Shown piece by piece: positions 9,258-20,036 of a stretch of 64,000 nucleotides of DNA (the stretch's first letter is position 1; each line of letters starts with the position of its first letter). The notes under the pieces were generated by a model that was not told where the DNA came from, made no database searches, and saw nothing but the letters and a program-made list of their open reading frames with translations. The position numbers and the translations under genes were made by a program. This DNA comes from Falciphora oryzae (Eukaryota; Ascomycota; Sordariomycetes; Magnaporthales; Magnaporthaceae), in NCBI GenBank assembly GCA_000733355.1, contig JNVV01000009.1, positions 349,521 to 413,520 of the forward strand, in the 5' to 3' direction.

Positions 9258-11712
9258 CACTCCATCATGGGACGATTTCCCCGGTGTGGAGTCGGACGCG
9301 AAAAGGGAAAATGGCCCCAAGATGGAGCCTTGGTTGTTTCCTCGGCAGCCCCTTTCTCCATCGTCGACCCTTTCCGCCAGGCCGCGGACTCCATCGACGG
9401 AGCATCGCAGGGTGTGAGGTGTGTGTGTGGATGGCAGGGGGGCCGGAGCAAGGGTTCGGGTAGGTGGGAAATCAACCTCTGCCCAGGGTTCTGCAAAGGG
9501 ACAGACGCAGCAGCGGCAACAACAGACGGGATGGTGGAGGAGGCGCCGCGAGGGCCGTTGGAAACACCCCTGGGACGGCGAGGGACGGCGGCGGCCGCCC
9601 GCTCGCAGCCAACGGGATCGCTGGGCAGCAGAAACGGGACCAGCGCTGGCGACAGCGGTACCCCCGGGCGCGGGCAGGGCAGGGCGACAAAAACAGACTC
9701 GCAGGACCACGGCGGCCGCAAGGTGTCGACCTGGGAGGGCTTCTGCAACGGGAGGCGTCGCGGGGTGGATCTCCAATGGGTCCACGTGTGGATCGACGTG
9801 GGTTCCCAGCCAGGGCCGGCAGATCCAAGCGCATTGCCCAACGCCGTTTCGGCCGCCTCAGGCTGCGCGCCCTCATTGGAGCGCCCTATTTCTGGCCCTG
9901 GGGCCTGTGGTGGTGTTGCCCCAATCCGGGCTAGACCGACACACGGGGGTGCATGACTCGGCGCGAAAAGGGGCAAAGGAGCGCGCTCGAGTGGGCTTGA
10001 GGGGGCTCCGTCTGCAAGATGGATGTGGACAGAAGTTGGGCCAAGCCTTGTTGCAGCTGGCCACCGCTGGGTTTCGTCAGAGATTTTGTCTTCTGCGCAG
10101 GATACCCTTCCTGGATGTGGGGTTGCCTGGGCCTGCGAGCGTTGGCCGGCAGCGAGTGTCTGGTCCTCTTCGGGCTGGGATTCTTCTTCGGGACAGTCGA
10201 GAGAATTGCTGGGCTGGGGAATCGAACGACTGCAATGACCGCCATCACTCCGGCCACCACCCCTAATCTCAGTCCTAATCTCCTACGGATAGTGGGCCGA
10301 ATGGGCCGAATTTTCCAGATCACCTGTCTGTGTGGGGAGGAAGGCTTGGCCTTGCTTTGGCGCAAGCGAGTGTTTGTTTGGCAGAAAGTTTTGACGGATT
10401 TGACGGCGACAATCAGTTGATGACAGACGCATTTCTCAAACATGAATGCACAGAATCATCAGCCCTAGCCGGCGGGTGTGGCGTCGACGGCTTCTGGCGT
10501 GTGTTTGGGTTCAGCAGCTGCCAATTCTGCCGCGTCAGGGTTCGGTGATCTTCCCGGCAGCAAGCAAGAAGGCAGGGCTTGTATCGATCAAGATTGCACC
10601 ACACGGCACGGGCGCCACGCCCGTTGCAGACCAGACGGCTGCAGGTCATTGACGGGAAGCAGCTGGGGAAAAGGCCGGGACCAAGAAAAGAAGACAAAGA
10701 ACAAAGAGCAGAGAACAAAACGGGCAGGAAAGAATTGGCGGGCAACTCCTGGTTTTGGAAAAAGCCGCCCCTGGCATGCGATCCCGTCATTGAACGCACC
10801 CTTGGCGTTTGACGCTGAAACGAGGCAGGGGCCTGGTTTGGAGATGCGACGGCTCGAAATCGTACGGTGGGCAGGACTTTTTCATACTAAGCTTGTTTAG
10901 AGGCGCGCACAATAAGCGTTTAGAGGCCGCCTCACTGCCGGCCAACCCAGCAACCTAGCGCTTCGGGGATCCGGGTGCGCCGTCCTGCGATGCTGCTGTT
11001 CCTTCGAGCCGCTTCCATATGGAGAGCATTGATGAGGCAGCACAGCCCGTGACTCCATTTTGACCGAGAGCGTCGCATCGTTCTCGTGGAGCATAGATGT
11101 TTGTGACCCACTTCTTGTTTGGTGCAGGTGGGCTCGCATCTCTGGAGCGACCGCTTCAGCACGGAGGCTGCCACGGCTGCCAATTGCTTCGTCTATCTTT
11201 GTTCTGCATGGGAGCTGGAGATCGACGAATATCTTGGTCGTCCCGATAGATCCCGGATGTCGGTAGGCTGCGTCATATCATATTTTCTTGCGTGTTTGTT
11301 TGGCTCAGTTCTCACAGAGTCATGCGCTGAAAGTGTCGTTGACGTCGCTGCCGCCGTGTCAGCGATGCAACGACGAACCCAAGCGAATACGCCATTGCTG
11401 GCCATCCTGACCGCGTTTAATCCCAACGACGGCAAACAACGAAGATGGACGAAAAAGATTGCAGGAATGCACAATTGCATCGGTTAGCGCCTATGATGCC
11501 AAGCAACAACCCACGTTGAAGCCCCTGTGGCGGCCGTTTAATCCGATCGAGGTCGAGATGAAAAAGGGTTGGGATGGATGCAGCCGGCCGCCCAGCCCAG
11601 CCCAGCCCAGCCAGTCAATCAATCAATTTGAATCGTGCATGACACCGAGGGCCAACGACTTTGCATATGACCCCAACCGTGGAGGCCATTCACCAACCAA
11701 CAAAACTCCACT
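9258..11712. other. Long intergenic stretch, no gene supported
   Basis: About 2.4 kb. Several overlapping open frames of up to about 340 codons exist on both strands at 8963-10443, but they are long only because the DNA is GC-rich. They overlap one another on opposite strands, lack domains, and many begin without ATG. Confidence 0.45.
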
Positions 11713-11808
11713 GACAACGTGGGAGAGTGGTTAATCCGTTGCCCTGCTATTCCCAGAATATCACAGGCAATGCCTTCGGGCGCGCGCGTTCGAATCGCGT
11801 CGTTGTCG
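11713..11808 (+). tRNA. tRNA-Ser(GCT) with 15-nt intron
   Basis: Acceptor arms GACAACG and CGTTGTC pair perfectly. The D-arm is GGA/TCC with an AGTGGTTAA loop. The anticodon stem TTGCC/GGCAA encloses CTGCTA, a 15-nt intron after position 37 and the final A, giving anticodon GCT (reads AGC/AGT). A long variable arm (GCC-TTC-GGG) is typical of type II tRNA-Ser. The T-arm is GCGCG-TTCGAAT-CGCGT. The gene is followed by a T-rich Pol III terminator (TTTTTGCCATTTTTTT). Confidence 0.9.
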
Positions 11809-13398
11809 ATTCTTTTTGCCATTTTTTTCGTTTCCTTTTTTTTTTTTTTTAGCCTCCTCACCTTGCGACAGGACATTGATTTTCTGTTGCACGCACACAC
11901 ACCCCAGCAACCGACCACCCCGTCTCGCACTCATGAATTGGATGTTCGGTTCTGTGCTCGTCATCATTTGACGCCATCCAGCATCGCAACGAGCCGTGCT
12001 CGCCTTGACCACGACAACGCAGCCCCTGGTTCCTGCGTCAATAGATATTACCACGGCTAGCCGGCACCCAGTCAATATTTCCCAATTGGCACCTCGACTG
12101 CCACCTGCTTCTTCTCCGCCACTGTTCGAGAACAGAAACGTGCTACGTAAACCCAACCACAAGCTCCGCTCTGTGTCGGACATAGCCGGGAAAATGGCCC
12201 AATAAAGCCGTCAGCGGGTCGTGTCAAGACGTCTGGTGGAAGAGCAAGGACATGGATGGCACCCCGATCGGATCCCACTCCCTTCCCCTACACCGTACCT
12301 TTGCAGCCCACCAGCGCCACCCAGCACCGTCACACCGATCGACCACGTCTGCTCCCAACCAAGACCGTGCTCTTTTCGTGCAACCCTGCCAGGGAGCCAG
12401 GAGCCAGGCCTCGCTCAGCCGCAGGACGTGCGCATGAACGCCCACCCAAACCCGCGGGTTGCGCGTGGATCTCCCAGAGCAATAATTGGCAGTACTGTGT
12501 ATGATGCACGCAAAGCAAAGGATGTCCAGTCACGGGACAATTCGTTTCACCGCCCACGACACCCTGGGGTCACGTAGGAACACCAGAGAGATGCCACAAA
12601 GGGCGACCGGCGTTGTGGCGGTGGCGGTGGTGGCGCTGCGACGATGTACAGGCCAAGAGGATGACGGACGACGACAAGTACACTCTCGCGACTTGCGCCC
12701 TGAGAAGGCGCAGATTCTCGATAGTCTAGAACAAAGGTGTACTCTCTACCAGTAACGCGTATTCCAGAGCTCACCGCCGGTCAGTTTCTTGAGTGAATAG
12801 GCGGTTGACGCTCGCCGCTGCGATCACACGACGCAATGCGCTCTGCTACGCGTGCTTGGAGGAGAGGACCCGAGAATTACCACACACGCCGTTGACCTGT
12901 GTATGAAAGGCATCTGCCAGATGTATATTCCCTCCCGCAGGTGAACAAAAAATTGAGGCAGACCATGTTGTCCCTCAATCCCCATCGAGAGGCTGTTGTT
13001 GCGCGCAAAAATCGGCCTGTGACGTCATCGTCCCTCCTCCTTCGACCCTTGGGTACACCTGGACACATGGTAGTTGGACGGTCTTTCTCGAAAGCAAATA
13101 GGAAAAATCGTGCTTCAGTTTATTATATGTCTGTTTTAGCCCTCTTCCTTATTGGTTTTCCATCTAAACGCTCGTGTTGGAATTTCACGACAATAATTAA
13201 TTGTGATGAAATATCTTTTTTGAGACGTTTACAGATATAAAAATTGTACGACGCACAACAACAACAAAACGCTGGCTGCAACTTGTATGGTTCAAATAGT
13301 AACGTGTTGGTTATGTGGATAAAAATATTTTTTAAGGTTCCCTAAGCATTACTTCATAGGGGGAAACCCCTTCCTCCACATGTCCGGGCTTCCCAACA
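11809..13398. other. Intergenic, ending in an AT-rich patch
   Basis: No gene supported. The last 300 bp (about 13080-13370) are clearly AT-richer than anything around them, with TATATG, AATAATTAATTG and ATAAAAATATTTTTT strings. They lie directly downstream of the stop codon of the surface-protein gene (minus strand). Confidence 0.45.
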
Positions 13399-14732
13399 TC
13401 ACAGGAGGATAGCGAGAGCGCCGATTACGAAGCCCACAGCAATGAAAACGCCCAGTGCCCCATCGGGTCGCCCTAGAAGACAAACTTTGGAGGCCGCAGA
13501 TCCCGACCCGGCTCCTGGAGCGGTCGTTGCTGCACCCGCACCGGTGGTTGGGGAGGAGCTGGTGGGCGTCAAGGTTCCGGGATCGCTGCTGCTGCCACCG
13601 CCGCCACCACCACCACGGTTGGTGGAGCTGCCATCACCCGTCGGCCTGCTCCTCCCGGACGAAGTCCTGCCAGTTAAGCTGGCGAGCGAGGTGGCCGCGG
13701 CGGGGGTTGGCAGCGTCAGCGTGCTCGAGAGGCTGCTGAAGTGGCTGCTCGCCGCGGCCGCGGCCGTCGTGCTGACGCTGAAGGTCGTGCTTGTCGCCAC
13801 CCGCGTGGAGGTGACAACTGAGGCCTCGATGCGGACCGAGTACGTCCAATAGTAGGAGTAGTAGTACCTGTCGTCGATGGGTTGATGGTCAGCCTCGTCT
13901 CCAAGATGCCTGGCCCCACTACCATGGGTACAGAGCACGGGCCGCATTGAGCAGACAATCCGTCGCGTCCAGAGAGCGCGACAGAAACAGCTTGCTCCTT
14001 CCTCCCGCTCGATTACGGCACTTCTCCCATGCTCGCGACGGCGCTCCGTACGTCTTTCTACGCTCGACATCCGCGGCGACGGCAAACGAAGAACACTCAC
14101 CACGTAACGGTCCAGTAGTAATATCTCGAAACGGCCGACGCGACCGTCGCGGTCGTGCTGCGCGTCGTGGCCGACACGGTGCTCCCGTCGTCGCGCACGT
14201 GGGCGGTGCAGCGCAGGTCGGTGCAGCACCTGGGCCGCGCGTCGCCGGGCATTATCACGCAGATGTTGCCGTTCTTACAGTGGCTCTCGTCGGCGCAGCA
14301 CCGCGCGTCCGCCGGCATGCAGTGGCTGTAGCCGCAGCAGGCCTGCCCCGCAGGGCAGGGCCCCCGCGGGCAGCAGGTCGAGCCGGCGGGGAGGCAGTAG
14401 CCGAAGGCGCCGCAGCAGCGGCTCGTCGCCGGGCAGCAATAGCCGCCGTGGTCGGCGCAGTAGCCGAACCCTGAGTTGCAGCGCTGCTGGCGCTTGTCGA
14501 GCAGCGCGTCGGCGGCATACCGACGCGACTGGCCGGCGACGTCGTTTTCCGGGCCGAAGGAGGAGTTGGCGTGTCCATCCTCGACGACGGTGTGGACGAC
14601 TTCGACCATCCGCACCTGGCCTTCCAGCTTGGGGTCGTAGTCGACGAGTACCTCGCCTAGGACGGCGGGAAGGAGGACGGCAAGCTCAACAAGGATGACA
14701 GAGAGGAGCCATCTCGGGAGGTGGGACGCCAT
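13399..14732 (-). CDS. Cys-rich surface protein with Ser/Thr stalk, probably GPI-anchored
   Basis: Exons are 14732-14101 and 13867-13399; the intron of 233 nt has a GTGAGT donor and GACAG acceptor and joins TG|G into a Trp codon; the product is 366 residues. ATG at 14732 is the first in frame and starts a signal peptide (WLLSVILVELAVLLPAVLG). Residues about 85-170 hold some 20 Cys in pairs (YCCPATSRCC, TCCPRGPC, RCCTDLRC), a disulfide-knotted, chitin-binding-like pattern. A Tyr/Trp block (RYYYWTVTW, YYYSYYWTYS) spans the splice site. A Ser/Thr/Ala-rich stalk with a Gly7 run follows, and then a hydrophobic C-terminus (GVFIAVGFVIGALAILL), suited to GPI attachment or a membrane anchor. The function at the wall is inferred only. 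Confidence 0.75.
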
Positions 14733-15484
14733 GATTGTGACAAGGCGAGAGAATTGACCGGCCAACGTGGGAGAATCGCGCGGTTCGTTTTTCTGGCTCA
14801 GGAAAGCGTCTTGAACCAGATACCGGACAGCGATCGCGTCGCGAATGGCAGAGACCCCAGACTAAAAGTCTGCCTGCCTGCCTGCCTAGCCTTGCCTACC
14901 CCCGCCTAGTTTCCGGGTCGCGTTCCCTCGATGCTGCATGATGATCCGGCCCTGGGACCGAGGTATAGAGGTATCTGCAGCCATCACGAAACGTTTGGCC
15001 AATCAGCAGGCTTCCTGGGGACCCAGCCATCCATCATTCATGCCTCGCAGCGTATCAACGGTGGGAGTCAGATCGCTCGTCTTGCCCGTCTCCGAGACCA
15101 GGCATCCAACAGCCTCACAGGTGACTGACGCAAAAACTAGGCGAACGGGGCTGACATACCACAATCTACAACCGAACTCGGCGAGCTGCCTCGGTGTCGA
15201 GAATGTCGGTGGAGTGGGGTGAGCTCGGCACTTGGGCGTATTTCCGACCGGGTACGCGACCCGGCGGTCGACGCACTCTTGGGTGCACCTGATTGCAAGC
15301 TTCAGAAAGCCCCTCTTTGCATTTCAGCTCGTTTTGCTAGCGGGGTCACTAGCTTGATATCTCTAGCTGTATGCAGAGGGTAAAGATGCTGATCTTCAAG
15401 TCCCGCGAGGGGTCTTGGGGGACTCGATGCTCGGGCCCGGCGGCGGTGTGATCGTACCAACTCTCCTAGGTCTGCTCCGCGCAG
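14733..15484. other. Intergenic, nothing recognised
   Basis: This stretch holds the promoter side of the Cys-rich protein gene. It contains a short (CCTG)n tract at about 14870-14888 and no supported gene. Confidence 0.4.
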
Positions 15485-16928
15485 TCAGTTGATGGCACTG
15501 TCACCAATTCCTCCATGCAACTGTGTCGCGCCCTCCGTGGAACCTACCCGAGCTCGACAGCCACGGCGGTCGCTTCGGCTGGACGTGTCGTGGGTGACTT
15601 GGTGGTAGTGGTGATGTTTGCCGACCACGATCTCGTCATCGGCGACGGCGCGGGGCGTGGCTCGGTTAGGGGTGCAGCGGTGGTCGTTGTTGTTGTGGTT
15701 GATCTTGTTGTTGAGGTCGCGGAAGAAGACGCGCAGGTTCGGGATGCTGGCCGCGATAATTTTGACGGTGCTCTCGGCGTTTCCCCACAGGAACGGGATG
15801 GCGCCTTCGTACGAGTCCGACGAGAACATGGCCGGCACCTTGGTGGTCTTGATATGCCTACGACGCTAGCACTAGATGTTGAAGGCACGGGTCAGCGCGT
15901 TTCCTTTCTTGGAGTCTGTCAAGACGTGCGTACCCCGGTTTCGACGGCAGGGATTAGGGGGTTGGATACATGAGGCCCATGCTCATGGCATACCAACGCC
16001 GATCTTCTCCTTTCGCTTCATCTGTAGTCCCTAGAGGAGCTTCCAGGGCAGCGCAATCAGCGCCGGGTCCGTGGCGACTGAGTATGCTGCAGATGGGTGC
16101 CCACCACGAGCCGTGATTAGCCTCACACACCCCGATCATCCATCCTTCTGATCAGGTACCTACGAGTCGCGCGTCAGGGCTTGGTGACGTACCAGACGAG
16201 TAGATGTTGTAGTTGACCGTGGTCGCAAACGGCTAGCAGCTGCCGTCGACGGCGGGGCCACGCCCTCTCGAGCGGCTGGCACTTGACCCGGTTGAACAGG
16301 GCGCTGACACCCAGGGCGAGGTTGACCGACACGGCCATGTACCGCATGAGCCGGCGCGTCCACGGCCCGAGCCGCAGGCGCAGCAGCGTCAGCGCGAAGC
16401 TTGTCTTGGACCGGCTGGTCGCCGTCGGCGAGAAGCCCCCCGCCGTGTTGAGGAGCAGCAGGAGCTGCGTGGTGCCCGCCGCCGACGGCGACATCTGGCA
16501 GCCCGGCGAGCGCGCGCCGTAGTTGAAGCGCTCGACAGCGACGGTCAGGCAGCAGGCGGTGACGGGGATGCAACACTGGTTTGGTGGCAACAGCCGTGTG
16601 AAGTTGTCAGTTGCGCGGTGGCAAGACTGACCGAAGACGCGACGAGGACATAGTCGTCCCACCAGAACCCCTTGCGCCGCAGGGCCTTGCAGTAGAGACG
16701 GAGACACAGGAAGACGGCCGCTGACGTGATCAAGGCCCAGGTGACGCCCAGCAGACGGCCGCCGGCGTTCTCGCCCGGCAACCCGGACAACTTGTCAAAG
16801 GCCAGAGTCCGATCAAGCGCGATCGCCGAGCGCGTCGCTACAGTTCCACCAGAAAACCCCACTTTCCGGCCGAGGGGCCCTGTCGTCCGGCCGCTGTCCG
16901 TCCCCGTTCGGCGCCGACATTCTGCCAA
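15485..16928 (-). pseudogene. Fungal rhodopsin-domain (SAT4/PTH11-like) membrane protein, broken
   Basis: Remnants of a seven-helix protein are readable in order. They are RLYCKALRRKGFWWDDYVLVAS (shown here only as the RLY and WWDDY blocks, about 16690-16650), an intron (16576-16631, GTCAGT..CCAG), KTSFALTLLRL (about 16410), NLALGVSALFNRVKCQPLERAWP (blocks at about 16330-16260), ALPWKLL (about 16045) and TVKIIAASIPNLRVFFRDLNN (about 15770-15710). The frame shifts near 16250 just after AWP, and conserved Trp codons are TAG near 16233 and 16035. No ATG opens the first exon in the correct frame. The gene is dead; intact relatives are plasma-membrane proteins with a proposed receptor role. Confidence 0.75.
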
Positions 16929-17784
16929 GCCCTGGCGAGTCCGGACTCGCTAGTTGGGGATTCTGGGGGAAAAGGTCTGTCGCAAAGGATATTTGACCCA
17001 CTTGTCAGCCAGCTGGGTTGGTAAGTGGGGCTTCACTTCTAGCCTGTTGGCCTTTCACAAGGTCGGCCTTCAAGAATATACTTTCGCCGCTAGGAGCTGC
17101 CAGGAAGACGAACACCTTATTTATCGGCGCGGCTGAATCTCGGCCACCTCGGACTCTCCATCAACCGGGATCTTGGAACGTCCCGAGATATTTAGGTCCG
17201 CGAGCCAGGCCCCTAATCGTCACTGCTAACGTGAGTCTAGCTTTGCGATTCATTTGAAGTGATTAGCCTCCTGAAAAGCTTGTTTTTGGCATAAGGGACT
17301 TGTCAATATGTATGAACCTGGGGTTTGGGAAGGGGACCGGATAGCTGTTGCCCGAACCCAGACATGGGTTCTTGGTCTCGCCGCTTCTTGCTAGGGCAGG
17401 AACAGGGTATAGAGCTGATAAACTCGAGTCCGAGATCAGGTATCTGAATCTTAAATGATTCATCAGTGGCGGTGGCAAGCCAAGGTGGTCTCTCTGGGAT
17501 CAAGCTAGTATCAGTCCGTTCGAGATGCTTCGGCGAGGCAGGGATGACGTCGGGGAATCATCTGTCGAACATATCGACATTCTATTATGGCTTTCGGGGT
17601 AGACTTGTCCCACTGAGTCTTTTCTTATTCTCTACATATCTTCTCGACTTCCTTCCTCGTGTATGATCTGCGCAAAGGGTATGTGGTACCTAGCAGCAGG
17701 GATAAGTGGGTGATATAAAGCCGCGAGTCTCCTTCCTGATCTGTTACATTCGACACAGTCCGAAATCTGCCTGAGCCCCGTCGT
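16929..17784. other. Intergenic, nothing recognised
   Basis: No supported gene or RNA on either strand. Confidence 0.4.
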
Positions 17785-18010
17785 TTATGAGTGGAGACAA
17801 ACATGCGGCTTGGTGCACTTCGACTTGAGGTGGCCCATCTCCTGGCAGTTACTGCACTTGACTCGAGTGACTAAACAAGTGTAAATGTTAGTGAGGGCTG
17901 TGTGATGAGGACAACTTGAGAGTAGACTGAGACTTACTGTCTCGAGGCTTCGGGCACACTTCGATGATATATTCTGACAAGGCGCAGCAAGTGATCACGG
18001 TATAATTCCG
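17785..18010 (-). pseudogene. CCHC zinc-knuckle fragment (CnjB/CNBP-like)
   Basis: Two exons joined across a well-formed 67-nt intron (17871-17937; GTAAGT, CACTAACA, TTTAG) encode CPKPRD followed by TRVKCSNCQEMGHLKSKC, a C-x2-C-x4-H-x4-C zinc knuckle, and a stop at 17785. The wording around it resembles the later knuckles of CnjB-like nucleic-acid-binding proteins, which carry several knuckles in series. Only about one and a half are here; upstream the frame closes at a TGA near 18012. The piece is therefore probably a transposed or decayed 3' end rather than a full gene. Confidence 0.5.
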
Positions 18011-18141
18011 TCAATCGGCATGGCTGAAAAGCCGCGTGCGCCGGAGAGATGGTGGAGGAAGGCGGGGATGGGCTCAGGGCTGCTCGAGAGTGTGATGGTC
18101 TCGGCATCTGGCGGCGGGTGGTCTTCTTGCTGCCGCGTCAT

Positions 18142-18687
18142 TCAGGACGAGCTCTCCTCGGGATCCGGGTTCAAGAGCGACGAGATCGATATGGCGTCGT
18201 CGCTTCTGGCCTCGGGCACCGGGTTCAGGAGCGAGGCTATGGGGATGGCACAGCCCCGTATGGGCTGGCCCGCGGCCGTTGAGGGCGCGTTGTTGTTGTT
18301 GTCGACGGTCTGTCCGTCGAAGTAGCCTCTGCCGATGACGGGCGGTGGCAGGAAGGGCGGGAGGGAGGGGCGGGGGTGGGCCTTTGGCTTGGGCTTGGTC
18401 GAGGTCTTGCCGTTGGCCGCCTCGGACTCAGCCTTGGGCTCCTTCTTCGCCTCGTCGGACCCGGCCTTGGGGTCCGACGTGGCTCCGGAGACCCGAGCCT
18501 TGCGCCTCTTCTTGGCCTCCCTTGCCTCCTTGGCCTCCTTCTTGGCCATCTGGTCCCAGAGGACCTCGGCGTCGTTGATCCAGTCGTCGTCCGACTCGGA
18601 GGTCGGCGGCAGGACCCGGAAATACGGGCCCTCCTCGTCGGCCTCTTGATGGTGGTCGGGGCCGGGAGTTGGCCGGCGGGGGTCCAT
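18142..18687 (-). CDS. Charged protein with two SLLNP motifs, unknown function
   Basis: A single exon of 181 residues opened by ATG at 18687. The first half holds a conserved-looking acidic patch (SESDDDWINDAEVLWDQM), then a Lys/Glu/Ala-rich helical stretch, probably coiled coil and nuclear-targeting by charge (KKRRKARV). The second half is Pro-rich with PPVIGRGYFDG, and ends in paired IASLLNP and ISSLLNP motifs, the style of short regulator-interaction motifs in fungal transcription factors. I do not recognise the family. A (GGT)n/(GAT)n microsatellite at 18690-18745 lies in its leader. Confidence 0.5.
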   Translation of the reverse strand: MDPRRPTPGPDHHQEADEEGPYFRVLPPTSESDDDWINDAEVLWDQMAKKEAKEAREAKKRRKARVSGATSDPKAGSDEAKKEPKAESEAANGKTSTKPKPKAHPRPSLPPFLPPPVIGRGYFDGQTVDNNNNAPSTAAGQPIRGCAIPIASLLNPVPEARSDDAISISSLLNPDPEESSS

Positions 18688-18689
18688 GG

Positions 18690-18745
18690 TGATGGCTGGT
18701 GGTGGTGGTGGTGGTGGTGGTGATGATGGTGGTTGGTGGTTGGTG
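18690..18745. repeat. Trinucleotide microsatellite (GGT/GAT)
   Basis: Runs of GGTGGT with GAT interruptions immediately upstream of the 18687 start codon (on the minus strand ACC/ATC repeats in the leader). Confidence 0.8.
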
Positions 18746-19643
18746 GTTGGTCAAGGTTTATGATGTTGTGTGGGTGGGTTTTTATGGTTGTGGGCAAGGG
18801 AAAAGGTGAGGAATTTTCTCTTTAGGACCAGAGGGAGTTGCGCGTCCGTGCTTATGGTGACGAAAGCCTGAGTTAGGGCTTTGCAACCACAATATTCAAC
18901 AAGGAAGAGCCAATACAACTTTTGTGGGACTCCAGGCCAGGGAAGGAAGGGCCTGGGGAGTCCGAGCTTGCACAAAAATGCATAGGTAAAGGCTGGCCTG
19001 GTTGCCCCTCTTGGATCTGTTATGGGGGTTTTGCTTCCTCCTCAGATGTGCCTTGAGCTTCTGGCTCTCCATTGCGGGGTCAGCTCTTGGGCGTAAACCG
19101 TCCTACTGGGCTTGCTTGACTACTCCGCAGATTGGAGGCTTGGAAATGTCTGTGTATTGTACTGTAAAGAAGAAGCAAACAGTATATCTAGGTGACGACG
19201 AGGCTCTAGAATGTAGTCTCTTGCCCATACAGTCTTAAAGTAGCAGCCACAACTAGAATATCTATACAATGTCAAACTATGCCCGGGCCAAAGCCTTGCT
19301 AATGGTTAGGATAGATTGGGCTTGCATGGGGGTTTCCACTGGATGCGTGTCTGGGAGCTCCCGGGAGGAGCGGGAGAGAAGCCTTCTTGTATCTTTCCCT
19401 TGAGCGCCACATGGCGCGGAGAGTCTGAAAAAAAGTTGAGAACTCCAGAGTCAGATATCTATCCTGAACTATGGAGGCCAGCGTATATATTTGAATGACA
19501 ACAACCGCATCCTGCATTCTGATATCCTCCTCCACACTGTCTCCCGGTGGCCACCAGTCATTTCGCACCAAACAAAACCATCAAGCACAGCACACACGGC
19601 CAACCCACTACAGCCTGGATAATTACAGCAAGCAACAGCAACC
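18746..19643. other. Intergenic, nothing recognised
   Basis: Divergent promoter region between the minus-strand SLLNP gene and the plus-strand small secreted protein relic. No other coding signal. Confidence 0.4.
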
Positions 19644-20036
19644 ATGAGGCCCTGGGTCCTCTTGACCTTGGCCCTCCGGGCGCTCGCGGTGTCGGCGTCG
19701 CCGTGGCCCAGGTCGCACTGCGTCCGGCACCAGAAGCACGGGGGGCGGGGCCTCGGAGTAGCACGTCGAGGCGTCGAAGCCGATGAACCCAGTGGAGAAG
19801 CTGCAGAACAAGGACCTGTGCGCCAAGCTCCGGTCCAAGCTCGAGTCGTACGGCGTCTTCTGCCGCATCTGGGGGAGAGCCTGGGCATGCACTACTGCGA
19901 CGTCGACGACAAGGGCATCTTCCGCTGGCACTTCCAGACGGGCTGGCACTGCAACAGCTGGAAGGTCAACGAGTCCTGGAAATACCACACGAACGGCGGC
20001 CAGTGGGGGTTGATCCATTGCAAGAAGCATTGGTAA
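19644..20036 (+). pseudogene. Small secreted Cys/Trp-rich protein, frameshifted
   Basis: ATG at 19644 opens a signal peptide (PWVLLTLALRALAVSAS). The end of the gene, in the same frame, reads GMHYCDVDDKGIFRWHFQTG and then WHCNSWKVNESWKYH to a stop at 20036, clearly protein-like. Between them (about 19760-19870) the sensible coding is in the next frame: MNPVEKLQNKDLCAKLRSKL then SYGVFCRIWG. The return shift falls in a G5 run at 19869-19873. The first shift falls in G-rich sequence near 19740, where the alternate frame also has a TAG. Two indels in G runs could be sequencing errors, in which case this is a live effector-like gene of about 130 residues. Confidence 0.5.

Noticed and set aside
8963..10443. 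Several long overlapping frames on both strands
   Set aside because: They overlap each other, have no motifs and mostly lack ATG; an effect of base composition.
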